This document shows positions 7,510-16,148 of a stretch of DNA of 57,365 nucleotides, piece after piece; the stretch's first letter is position 1; each line of letters begins with the position of its first letter. Origin of the DNA: Gemmatimonadaceae bacterium (lineage in GTDB: Bacteria > Gemmatimonadota > Gemmatimonadetes > Gemmatimonadales > Gemmatimonadaceae); NCBI GenBank assembly GCA_019752115.1, contig JAIEMN010000042.1, positions 1 through 57,365 of the forward strand, given 5' to 3'. A program made the translations under genes and the position numbers. The notes under the pieces were generated by a model. It was not told the DNA's origin. It saw nothing but the letters and a program-made list of their open reading frames with translations, and made no database searches.

Positions 7510-8499
7510 GTGCGTCGCTGGTTGCTGGCGGCGGCGTTGCTTGGCGCGTGCCGTAGCGCCCCACCGTCGCATGTGGAGCCGGCGGACACGTATCTGTTCT
7601 CGTACTTCACCCGCAACGGCGAAGACGGTCTGCACCTCGCCGTGAGCGCCGACGGCACCACGTGGGAGCCGCTCAACAGCGGGGCGTCGGTGCTCACGCC
7701 CACGGTGAAGGGGAAGGGGCGCGATTGGCAGCAGTGGGATACCGAGGCCGCGCTCATGCGCGATCCGAGCATCGTGCGCGGCCCCGACGGCATGTTCCAC
7801 ATGGTCTGGACGATCGCGTGGAACGACCGCGGCATTGGTGTGGCGCACTCACGTGATCTCGTCCACTGGAGTGCCCAGGAGCGCGTGGGGGTGATGGATC
7901 ACGAACCCACGGCACTCAATGCGTGGGCGCCCGATCTGTTCTACGATGCCGACACGAAGCAGTTCGTCGTCGTGTGGGCCACGGCCATTCCGGGGCGCTT
8001 CCCGGCTACCGACTCGATGGCGCAGCGCACGAGTCGTGGGCGCGCGGATCATCGGTTGTACTACGTCACCACACGCGATTTTCGCACGTACACCAAAGCC
8101 GCCTTGCTGTACGATGGGGGCTTCACATCGATCGATGGCACGATCGCGCGCGTCGGACCGGGGCGTTACGCGCTGGTCATGAAAGACGAGACGTTTTATC
8201 CGGAACGGCGCAATCTGCGCGTGGCGTTCGCCTCGCGTGCCACCGGTCCGTACGGTCCAGCCGCTCCGTCGTTCTCGGCGTTGCACACGGAGGGGCCATC
8301 GACGCTGTTCCGCGATGGCTGGTGGTACGTGTACTTCGACGAGTACACGCGCGGGCGCTATGGCGCGGTGCGGACCCGCGACTTTGTGCGATTTGAGTCG
8401 TGGGCCGATTCGCTCAAGGCGCCGCGGGGGATGCGGCACGGGTCGGCCTTTCTGGCGCCACGCTCGGTCGTGGATGCTCTGCGACGATTGGTTCGTTGA
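7510..8499 (+). CDS. GH43-type glycosidase lipoprotein (arabinofuranosidase/xylosidase-like)
   Basis: A 329-residue lipoprotein with GTG start and a short signal ending in the lipobox LLGAC, Cys14 being the lipidation site. The five-bladed propeller pattern of GH43/GH62-like clans is visible: MRDPSIV supplies the probable base Asp85, NAWAPDLFYD the pKa-modulating Asp142, and HTEGPSTLFRDGWWYVYFDE the probable acid Glu261. Such enzymes remove arabinose or xylose side groups. It lies 2 nt after araD, so substrate release and catabolism are in one operon. The TGA stop (8497-8499) overlaps the left end of a dyad repeat, so the insertion may have set the C-terminus. Confidence 0.85.
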   Translation: MRRWLLAAALLGACRSAPPSHVEPADTYLFSYFTRNGEDGLHLAVSADGTTWEPLNSGASVLTPTVKGKGRDWQQWDTEAALMRDPSIVRGPDGMFHMVWTIAWNDRGIGVAHSRDLVHWSAQERVGVMDHEPTALNAWAPDLFYDADTKQFVVVWATAIPGRFPATDSMAQRTSRGRADHRLYYVTTRDFRTYTKAALLYDGGFTSIDGTIARVGPGRYALVMKDETFYPERRNLRVAFASRATGPYGPAAPSFSALHTEGPSTLFRDGWWYVYFDEYTRGRYGAVRTRDFVRFESWADSLKAPRGMRHGSAFLAPRSVVDALRRLVR

Positions 8500-8611
8500 A
8501 CTGCACGCACAGAGGACACAGAGCCACCGAGAACACTGGGGCGCGCTTCGATATCTGCCGGAGCACGCCCCTGTGAACTCTGTGGCTCTGTGTCCTCTGT
8601 GCGTGCAGTTC
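8498..8611. repeat. perfect 30-bp inverted repeat with CACAGAGG units
   Basis: The left arm (8498-8527) begins GAACTGCACGCACAGAGG and is exactly complementary over 30 bp to the right arm (8582-8611), which ends CGTGCAGTTC. The 54-nt interior continues to pair imperfectly: GAACACTGGGGCGCG faces a GCACGCCCCTGTGAACTC stretch. Units of the form CACAGAGG recur about every 9 nt. It sits between convergent genes and includes part of the GH43 stop codon. Clearly homologous to the element at 16006-16120. Confidence 0.92.
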
Positions 8612-8619
8612 CAATCACC

Positions 8620-9123
8620 TTACCCTGGCGCCGGCGCCCGCCGCAGCTGATACACAAAGTCACAATGCGACGCCCCGCCCATGATGGTCTGGGTGCGGGT
8701 GAACTCCACGTCCGGGTTGAACCCCGCCATGAGCGCGCCATCGCGCTGACAGGAGAACACCGCACCGAGCTCAGGTACGCCGAGCGCGCGGTACATCTCG
8801 GCGTAGCGGCAGCGCGTCACGTTGAAGGCGAATCGTTCCGGCGTCTGCTCCACCACATCAATCGTGAGCGCCTCATCGGCGGTCCAGCGATCGAGCGTGC
8901 CGGCGAAGTGGGCGAGCGAGCAGCCACCGGCGAAATCGGCCAGCTGCGCGCCCTGTGCTTCGGCAAGATCGCGAATCACATCCCGCGCGATGGCGTGCAC
9001 ACGCTCAGCGCCGAACTCGCGGCTCATGGCGGCGAGCATGGGCGCGAGGATGCGCGCCTCGATGAGACGGCGCCGAAGGACACCGATGGCGTTGAGTTCC
9101 GCGTCCGTCGGCAGTGCGCTCAT
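8620..9123 (-). CDS. L-2-amino-thiazoline-4-carboxylic acid hydrolase (ATCH) family protein
   Basis: A 167-residue soluble protein with the ATCH-family pattern: an N-terminal helical part (ILAPMLAAMSREFGAERV) and then FNVTRCRYAEMYRALGVPEL and AVFSCQRDGALMAGFNPD, containing the conserved Cys residues and RxRYAEMY-type segment. The founding enzyme opens a thiazoline ring on the way to L-cysteine, but most family members have unknown substrates. Its ATG overlaps the araB stop (ATGA), so it is translated with the kinase and is the last gene of the isomerase-araB operon. A role in sugar metabolism is suggested by position only. A longer frame to 9303 is rejected because it runs into araB. Confidence 0.85.
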   Translation of the reverse strand: MSALPTDAELNAIGVLRRRLIEARILAPMLAAMSREFGAERVHAIARDVIRDLAEAQGAQLADFAGGCSLAHFAGTLDRWTADEALTIDVVEQTPERFAFNVTRCRYAEMYRALGVPELGAVFSCQRDGALMAGFNPDVEFTRTQTIMGGASHCDFVYQLRRAPAPG

Positions 9124-10706
9124 GAGGACTGGCCCCGCACGCGCGCGGCGACCGCGCGCAGGGTCGGGAGCATACGGCCCAGCGCAGCCGCCGACGCGTT
9201 GGGCGTACCCAAGGCGAAGTACACGTCCCGATAGAGTGGATACAGTTCGGCGTACGCGGCCGCTGCGGCCGGATCGGGCGTTACCACGCGGTACTTCGGG
9301 CACAGCACCGCCTGCGCCGCTTCGATCGACGCAAACTCGCCGCAGGCGAGGAAGGCGAAGATGGCTGAGCCGAGGCTCGTGATGGGCGTTTCGGGTACGA
9401 GTACCGGCACGCCGAGGATGTTGGCGTAGACCTGGTTGAGCACCGCGTTCTTCTGCGGAATGCCGCCGCCGTGAATGACGCGTCGTACCGGCACGCCGTG
9501 CTCAGCCATGCGATCGAGAATGATGCGCGTGTGGAACGCGGTGCCCTCGATGGCGGCGAAGAGCTCGTCTTCGGCGGTGTGCTGCAGGTTCCAGCCGAAC
9601 GTGACGCCACCCAGGTTGGGGTTCACGAGCACCGTACGGTCACCGTTGTCCCAGCTGAGGCGCATGAGGCCCGTCTGGCCACCGCGATGCGTCGCGATGC
9701 CTTCGGTGAGCTCAGCGACCGAGCGGCCGGCACGGCGCGCGATGGCGTCGAAAATGTCACCCACCGCACTCAGGCCGGCTTCGATACCGCGCTGCGTGGG
9801 ATGCACCGAGCCATCCACCACGCCGCACACGCCGGGCACCAGCGCGGCGTCGCGCGCGATGCCGATCATGCAGGTGCTGGTGCCGATCACGTTCACCACA
9901 TCGCCTTCGGCCACACCGGCGCCCACCGCGTCCCAGTGCGCGTCGAACGCGCCCACCGGAATGGGGATGCCGGCGGTGAGCCCAAGCTGCGCCGCCCACT
10001 CAGCGGAGAGATGGCCGGCGAGATGGTCGGAGGTGCGATACGGCCCGTCGAGCTTGTCGCGCATGCCGGCGAGCAACGGATCGACGGCGACAAAGAACTC
10101 TTCCGGTGGATAGCCGCCGAGCGACACGTTCCAGAGCCACTTGTGGCCCATGGCGCAGACGCTGCGGGCGGCCTGCTTCGCATCCGTCACGCCGCAGAGG
10201 ATGGCCGCGATGTAGTCGCAGTGTTCGAACGCGGTCACCAAGCGCTCGCGCTTGTCCGGATTGTGGCGCAGCCAGTGCAGCAGCTTGGTCCATCCCCACT
10301 CCGACGAGTAGGTGCCGCCGCACCAGTCGATCGCCGGCACCTGCATGGCATGCGCCACCTCGGTGATGCGTGCCGCCTCGGCGTGGGCGCGGTGATCGCA
10401 CCAGAGATAGTACTCCCCGAGCGGTTCGAGGCCCTCGCCTACCGGAATCACACTCGAACCGGTCGTATCGAGCGCCAGCGCCCGCACCGCGCTGCCGGCC
10501 ACACCGGCGTTGGCGAGTGCGCGCGCCATCGCCTCGGTCAGCGCGCGCATATGGTCGCTGTGCGCCTGCGTGGCGTGATCGGGATCATCGGCGCGGCGGT
10601 GCAACGGATAGTCGCCGGTGCCAAAGCCGATCACGCCCCGCTGCGCATCCACAATGGACACGCGCACACTCAAGGTGCCGAAGTCGACACCGGCTACGAT
10701 GCCCAT
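9120..10706 (-). CDS. araB: ribulokinase, FGGY family
   Basis: A 528-residue kinase phosphorylating L-ribulose. It aligns by eye along its length with enterobacterial AraB: GVDFGTLSVRVSIVD at the start, DTTGSSVIP, CGGTYSSEWGWTKLLH, CAMGHKWLWN, GAFDAHWDAVGAG, VIGTSTCMIGIA and HGGGIPQKNAVLN. GAFDAHWDAVG contains the catalytic Asp, and the GTST segment with GGGIPQKN forms the ATP site. The YSSEW and GHKWLW blocks are characteristic of AraB rather than xylulokinase or rhamnulokinase. It starts 13 nt after the isomerase stop and its own stop overlaps the ATCH start, so the three genes form one operon. ATG 10706 is chosen; the upstream open frame lies within the isomerase. Confidence 0.93.
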   Translation of the reverse strand: MGIVAGVDFGTLSVRVSIVDAQRGVIGFGTGDYPLHRRADDPDHATQAHSDHMRALTEAMARALANAGVAGSAVRALALDTTGSSVIPVGEGLEPLGEYYLWCDHRAHAEAARITEVAHAMQVPAIDWCGGTYSSEWGWTKLLHWLRHNPDKRERLVTAFEHCDYIAAILCGVTDAKQAARSVCAMGHKWLWNVSLGGYPPEEFFVAVDPLLAGMRDKLDGPYRTSDHLAGHLSAEWAAQLGLTAGIPIPVGAFDAHWDAVGAGVAEGDVVNVIGTSTCMIGIARDAALVPGVCGVVDGSVHPTQRGIEAGLSAVGDIFDAIARRAGRSVAELTEGIATHRGGQTGLMRLSWDNGDRTVLVNPNLGGVTFGWNLQHTAEDELFAAIEGTAFHTRIILDRMAEHGVPVRRVIHGGGIPQKNAVLNQVYANILGVPVLVPETPITSLGSAIFAFLACGEFASIEAAQAVLCPKYRVVTPDPAAAAAYAELYPLYRDVYFALGTPNASAAALGRMLPTLRAVAARVRGQSS

Positions 10707-10719
10707 CGTGTGGTCTCGC

Positions 10720-12225
<1,506 letters not shown>

Positions 12226-12301
12226 GGCGAAGGGAAGAAGTTGGGGCAGACATTACCGTGGGGCCCCACGCGGCGCCATGGCTGGCTCCGTTGCACGGCC
12301 C

Positions 12302-12309
12302 TATCTTTG
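12302..12309 (+). promoter_or_regulatory. candidate promoter box TATCTTTG for the sugar ABC operon
   Basis: TATCTTTG lies 36 nt before the GTG at 12346, in the 120-nt gap between the divergent isomerase and permease genes. It fits the TAnnTTTG form known from Bacteroidota promoters. No clear upstream TTG box at the usual spacing is seen. Confidence 0.4.
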
Positions 12310-12345
12310 AGCCGCTCGCCACCCCCTGCCTTTACCCGCCGCATC

Positions 12346-13407
12346 GTGTCCGCCACCCCACCCGCGTCGCCTTCGGAATCCGGCCTGCTGCAGGCCATCG
12401 TGCGCTCGCCGCAATTCGGGTTGGTGCTGGTGCTGGTGTTGCTGGCCACGGCGCTCACGCTGGCCGCGGGGTCACACCCCGATCCCAAGACGGGGGAGAC
12501 GGTCAACAACTTTCTGAATCGCTATACGCTCATTCAGATGGCCACCGACGCCAGCGCGTTCGCCATCATGGGCGTGGGGGCCACGCTGGTGATCATCGCC
12601 GGCGGCATCGATCTCAGTGTGGGCGCGGTGTACGCGCTGGCCGGTGTGGCGATGGCGATGATCCTGCGTGCCATGGGGCCGATGGCCCCGGCCGCCGCCG
12701 TGTTCGTGGGGCTCGGGACCTGCCTGGCCGTGGGGCTCATCTGTGGCCTGATCAACGGCGTGATGGTCATCGGGCTTGGCGTGCACCCGTTCATCATCAC
12801 GCTCGGCACGATGTGGATCGTGCGCGGCATTGCGTTCGTGATCAGCCGCGCCGAAAGCATTCTGGTGCCGGAGGCGCTCACCGCGGTGGCCAAGGCGCCG
12901 CTCGGCCTCGGGACCGCGCTCTATCCGGTCCCGCTGCTGGCCATGCTCGCGGTCACCACGGCGGGTGGCATCTATCTCTCGCGCACCGTGGCCGGCCGCC
13001 ACATTCTCGCGGTGGGTGGCAATCCCGAAGCGAGCCGCTTCAGCGGGCTCAGTGTGCCGCGCATCACGCTGGGCGTGTTCGTGCTTTCGAGCCTGGCAGC
13101 CGGCGCGGCGGCGTTTCTGGGCGCGGCGTTCTATGGGTCGGCCACTTCGAGCGACGCGAACGGCTATGAGCTGTACGTGGTGGCCAGCGCGGTGGTCGGT
13201 GGTGCGTCGCTGAGCGGCGGCAAGGGGAGCGCCCTGAGCGCGATGCTCGGCGCCATTCTCATCGTGACGATGCGACAGGCCATCCGCACGCTGCATCTCG
13301 ATCAGAACTACGAGTGGATCATCATTGGGGTGGCGATGATCGTGGCGGTGGTGCTCGATCAGCGCGGCATGAAGGCGTTGCAGAATCGGTTGTCCCGCGC
13401 GGCCTGA
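12346..13407 (+). CDS. sugar ABC transporter permease (AraH/RbsC family)
   Basis: A 353-residue inner-membrane protein with about nine or ten hydrophobic segments, including FGLVLVLVLLATALTLAAG near the N-terminus. The family hallmark GIDLSVGAVYALAG after TLVIIAGG is present, as is the cytoplasmic loop AVGGNPEASRFSGLSV that contacts the ATPase, and ASAVVGGASLSGGKGS near the end. It forms the translocation path of a CUT2-type importer with the two genes downstream. GTG 12346 is preferred: the frame is open far upstream, but that part is antisense to the isomerase and has no family similarity. Promoter-like TATCTTTG lies 36 nt upstream. Confidence 0.92.
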   Translation: MSATPPASPSESGLLQAIVRSPQFGLVLVLVLLATALTLAAGSHPDPKTGETVNNFLNRYTLIQMATDASAFAIMGVGATLVIIAGGIDLSVGAVYALAGVAMAMILRAMGPMAPAAAVFVGLGTCLAVGLICGLINGVMVIGLGVHPFIITLGTMWIVRGIAFVISRAESILVPEALTAVAKAPLGLGTALYPVPLLAMLAVTTAGGIYLSRTVAGRHILAVGGNPEASRFSGLSVPRITLGVFVLSSLAAGAAAFLGAAFYGSATSSDANGYELYVVASAVVGGASLSGGKGSALSAMLGAILIVTMRQAIRTLHLDQNYEWIIIGVAMIVAVVLDQRGMKALQNRLSRAA

Positions 13408-13436
13408 CGGCCGCACGACTCTTACTGGAGCGATCT

Positions 13437-14486
13437 ATGGCAGGCGTGTTTTCGCGGGTTCGCCCGCTCGTGGCGTTCGGAGCGCTGGCCGCCGTGGCCG
13501 CGTGTGGTGGCAAGACGGAAGGCGGCGCGGGTGCCTCGGGCGCGGCGGCCGCTGGTGGCAGCAGCAAGACGTTCACGATCGCGATGATCGCCAAGAGCTC
13601 CACGAACCCGGTCTTCCTCTCCGGGCGGCAGGGCGCTGAGGCGGCCGCCGCGGAGCTCACCAAGAGCGAAGGGGTGACGGTCAAGATCGATTGGCTGACG
13701 CCGCCCAACGAGGACGGTTCGGTGCAGGCGCAGCGTATTGCGGAGGCGGCCAACTCGGGCGCGAACGCGATTCTTCTGTCGGCGAGCGACGCCGGCAAGG
13801 TGCGTGGCGCCGTGAACGAAGCCGTGGACCGTGGCGTGCCGGTGATGACGTTCGACAGCGATGTGCCCGACTCCAAGCGCTTCACCTTCTATGGTGGCGA
13901 CGATGTGAAGATGGGCGAGCAGATCATGGACGAGCTCGCGGCGCAGATGGGGGGCAAGGGGAAGGTGGCGATCTTCGCCGGCAACCAGAACGCGCTCAAC
14001 CTGCAGGCGCGCGTGAAGGGAGTGCGGGAGACGGCCAAGAAGTACCCGGGCATCACCATCGTCGATGCGTTCTACCACGCCGAAACGCCGCAGGACGCCG
14101 CGGCCGAGGTGCTGCGCGTGAAGAATGCGTATCCGGACATCTCGGGGTACGCGATGGTGGGGGGCTGGCCGCTCTTTACCCGCACGCTGCTCACCGACCT
14201 CGACCCCAAGAAGGTCAAGATCGTGGCGATCGACGCGCTCCCGGCGCAGCTGCCATACGTGGAGAGCGGGCTCGCGCCGGTGCTCTTTGCGCAGCCGGTC
14301 TTCAACTGGGGCTACGTGTCGGTGAAGACCATCTTCGACCACGTCTACAAGAAGCAGCCGGTGGGCGACAAGGTGCAGATGGACCTGGTGAAGGTCTCGA
14401 AGGACAACCTCGGCGCGTGGGCCAAGCAGCTCAAGGACTGGGGCTTCTCCGACGTGGATCCGAAGTACCTCGCGCTGCCCAAGTAA
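13437..14486 (+). CDS. sugar ABC transporter substrate-binding lipoprotein
   Basis: A 349-residue lipoprotein: signal MAGVFSRVRPLVAFGALA with lipobox AVAAC, Cys23, followed by a Gly/Ala/Ser linker. The mature part is a LacI/RbsB-type periplasmic binding protein: FTIAMIAKSSTNPVF, LSGRQGAEAAAAEL, GANAILLSASDAG, FDSDVPDSKRF, and GKVAIFAGNQNALNLQARVKG in the hinge. It captures the pentose outside the membrane and delivers it to the permease encoded 29 nt upstream. A GGAG ribosome site lies 8 nt before ATG 13437. Arabinose as ligand is inferred from the cluster; ribose or xylose binding is possible in this family. Confidence 0.92.
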   Translation: MAGVFSRVRPLVAFGALAAVAACGGKTEGGAGASGAAAAGGSSKTFTIAMIAKSSTNPVFLSGRQGAEAAAAELTKSEGVTVKIDWLTPPNEDGSVQAQRIAEAANSGANAILLSASDAGKVRGAVNEAVDRGVPVMTFDSDVPDSKRFTFYGGDDVKMGEQIMDELAAQMGGKGKVAIFAGNQNALNLQARVKGVRETAKKYPGITIVDAFYHAETPQDAAAEVLRVKNAYPDISGYAMVGGWPLFTRTLLTDLDPKKVKIVAIDALPAQLPYVESGLAPVLFAQPVFNWGYVSVKTIFDHVYKKQPVGDKVQMDLVKVSKDNLGAWAKQLKDWGFSDVDPKYLALPK

Positions 14487-14490
14487 CTCG

Positions 14491-15990
14491 TTGGTTGTGA
14501 GCACTCCCCGCATCCGCTTTCGCGGCATCACCAAGCGCTTTCCCGGCAACGTCGCACTGCGCGATGTGAGCTTCGAGGTGGGCGTGGGGAGCTGTCACGC
14601 CATCTGCGGTGAGAACGGTGCGGGGAAGAGCACATTGGGGCGCATTCTCGCCGGCATTCATCACGCCGACGAAGGGACGATCGAGCTGGATGGGCAGGCG
14701 GTCCACTTCGCCACGCCGCGCGACGCGCTCGCCGCCGGCGTGGCGATGGTGCATCAGGAGCTCGCCTTCTGCGAGAACCTTACGGTGGCCGACAACCTGT
14801 CGCTCGGTGTGCTGCCGCGAAAGTTCGGCTTCGTGGATACCGCGGCGCTGCGAGCGCGGGCGCGCGAGTTGCTGAGCGCCATCGGGGCGTCGATCGATCC
14901 CGCGCGTGCCATGTCGTCGCTGAGTGTGGCGGAGCAGCAGGTGGTGCAGATCGCCGCCGCCGTGGGCGCCGGCGCCAAGGTCATCATCTTTGACGAGCCG
15001 ACCAGCAGCTTGGGCGAGACGGAAGCCGAGGCGCTGTATGCGTTGATCCGCTCGCTGCGGGATCGTGGCGTGACGCAGCTGTTCGTGTCGCACCGCATGC
15101 CGGAGATCTTCGCGTTGTGCGACCACATCACGGTGCTGCGCGACGGGCAGCATGTGGCCACACAGCCCACCACGTCGCTCGACGAGGCGGCGCTGGTGCG
15201 GCAGATGATCGGCCGCGAACTGCAGGCGTATGTGGCGCCGCCGGTGCAGCATGCGCTGGGCGCCGAACGGTTGCGTGTGGCGCGGCTCTCGAGCGCGGGG
15301 CATTTTCGCGAGGTGAGCTTTGCGGTGCGCGCGGGCGAGATCGTGGGGCTCGCGGGGCTCGTGGGTGCTGGGCGCTCGGAGGTGGCGCGCGCGATCTTCG
15401 GGCTCGACGCGCGCGCGACGGGCGATGTGTTCGTGGATGGCGCGCGCGTGCAGATCCGCACGCCGCAGGATGCCGTGAAGCTCGGCATCGGGTTCGTGCC
15501 CGAGGACCGCAAGAAGCAGGGGCTCGTGCTTGGCATGCGGGCGCGCGAGAACTCCACGCTGCCCATTCTGCGGCGCTTTGCGAAGGCCGGGCTGGTGGAT
15601 CGCGCGGCGGAATCGCGAGCGGTGGACGCGGCCTTTGGTCGGGTGGCGTTCCGCCGCGGTGGAGAGATCACGGTCGCGAGCCTGAGCGGCGGCAATCAGC
15701 AGAAGGTCGTGCTGGCCAAGTGGCTCACGGCATCGAGCGAGATCCTCATCCTCGATGAACCGACCCGCGGCGTGGATGTCGGTGCCAAGGCGGAACTGCA
15801 TGCGTGGATCGCCCAGCGCGCGGCGGAGGGGGCGGCGATTTTGCTGATCTCGTCGGAGCTGCCCGAGCTGCTCGGCCTCGCGTCGCGCGTGCTGGTACTG
15901 CGTGAGGGGTCGCTGCGCGGCGAGCTGTCGCGTGAGGCGGCAACGCAGGATGCGGTGCTGCGGCTCATGACCGGGCTCGGCGCGGCGTAG
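14491..15990 (+). CDS. sugar ABC transporter ATP-binding protein (AraG/RbsA type, two ABC domains)
   Basis: A 499-residue duplicated ABC ATPase. Domain 1 has Walker A GENGAGKST (residues 40-48), signature LSVAEQQVVQIAAAVG and Walker B VIIFDEPTSSLGE. Domain 2 has the altered Walker A GLVGAGRSEVARAIFG, VPEDRKKQGLVLGM, signature LSGGNQQKVVLAKWL and Walker B ILILDEPTRGVDVGAK. Loss of the second Walker A lysine (GAGRS) is normal for this CUT2 class. It energises uptake with the permease and binding protein upstream; the gap to the latter is only 4 nt. The start is TTG 14491 or GTG 14497; neither has a strong ribosome site, suggesting coupled translation. Confidence 0.92.
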   Translation: MVVSTPRIRFRGITKRFPGNVALRDVSFEVGVGSCHAICGENGAGKSTLGRILAGIHHADEGTIELDGQAVHFATPRDALAAGVAMVHQELAFCENLTVADNLSLGVLPRKFGFVDTAALRARARELLSAIGASIDPARAMSSLSVAEQQVVQIAAAVGAGAKVIIFDEPTSSLGETEAEALYALIRSLRDRGVTQLFVSHRMPEIFALCDHITVLRDGQHVATQPTTSLDEAALVRQMIGRELQAYVAPPVQHALGAERLRVARLSSAGHFREVSFAVRAGEIVGLAGLVGAGRSEVARAIFGLDARATGDVFVDGARVQIRTPQDAVKLGIGFVPEDRKKQGLVLGMRARENSTLPILRRFAKAGLVDRAAESRAVDAAFGRVAFRRGGEITVASLSGGNQQKVVLAKWLTASSEILILDEPTRGVDVGAKAELHAWIAQRAAEGAAILLISSELPELLGLASRVLVLREGSLRGELSREAATQDAVLRLMTGLGAA

Positions 15991-16005
15991 CTCGGTGCGA
16001 TTTTT

Positions 16006-16120
16006 TGAACTGATCGCACAGAGGACACAGAGTCACAGAGGTCACTGGGGCGCGTTTCGAATCGATCGAAGCGCGCCTCTGTGTTCTCTGTGGCTCAGTG
16101 TCCTCTGTGTGATCAGTTCA
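16006..16120. repeat. long dyad repeat with TGAACTGATC ends and CACAGAGG units
   Basis: Two 49-nt arms (16006-16054 and 16072-16120) match at 42 of 49 positions as an inverted repeat around a TTTCGAATCGATCGAAG loop. The ends are TGAACTGATC and GATCAGTTCA, identical to those at 4134. Inside, ACAGAG units recur at 8-9 nt steps. It lies between the convergent ABC ATPase and GH127 genes and follows a TTTTTT run on the plus strand. As RNA it would form a hairpin of nearly 50 bp on either strand; a role as bidirectional terminator is inferred. Confidence 0.92.
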
Positions 16121-16148
16121 CATCCCTCCACGTAGAGCACGCGCCCGT

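Noticed and set aside
9124-9303. Longer form of the ATCH-family protein
   Set aside because: It would overlap araB by 180 nt; ATG 9123 gives the usual ATGA coupling.
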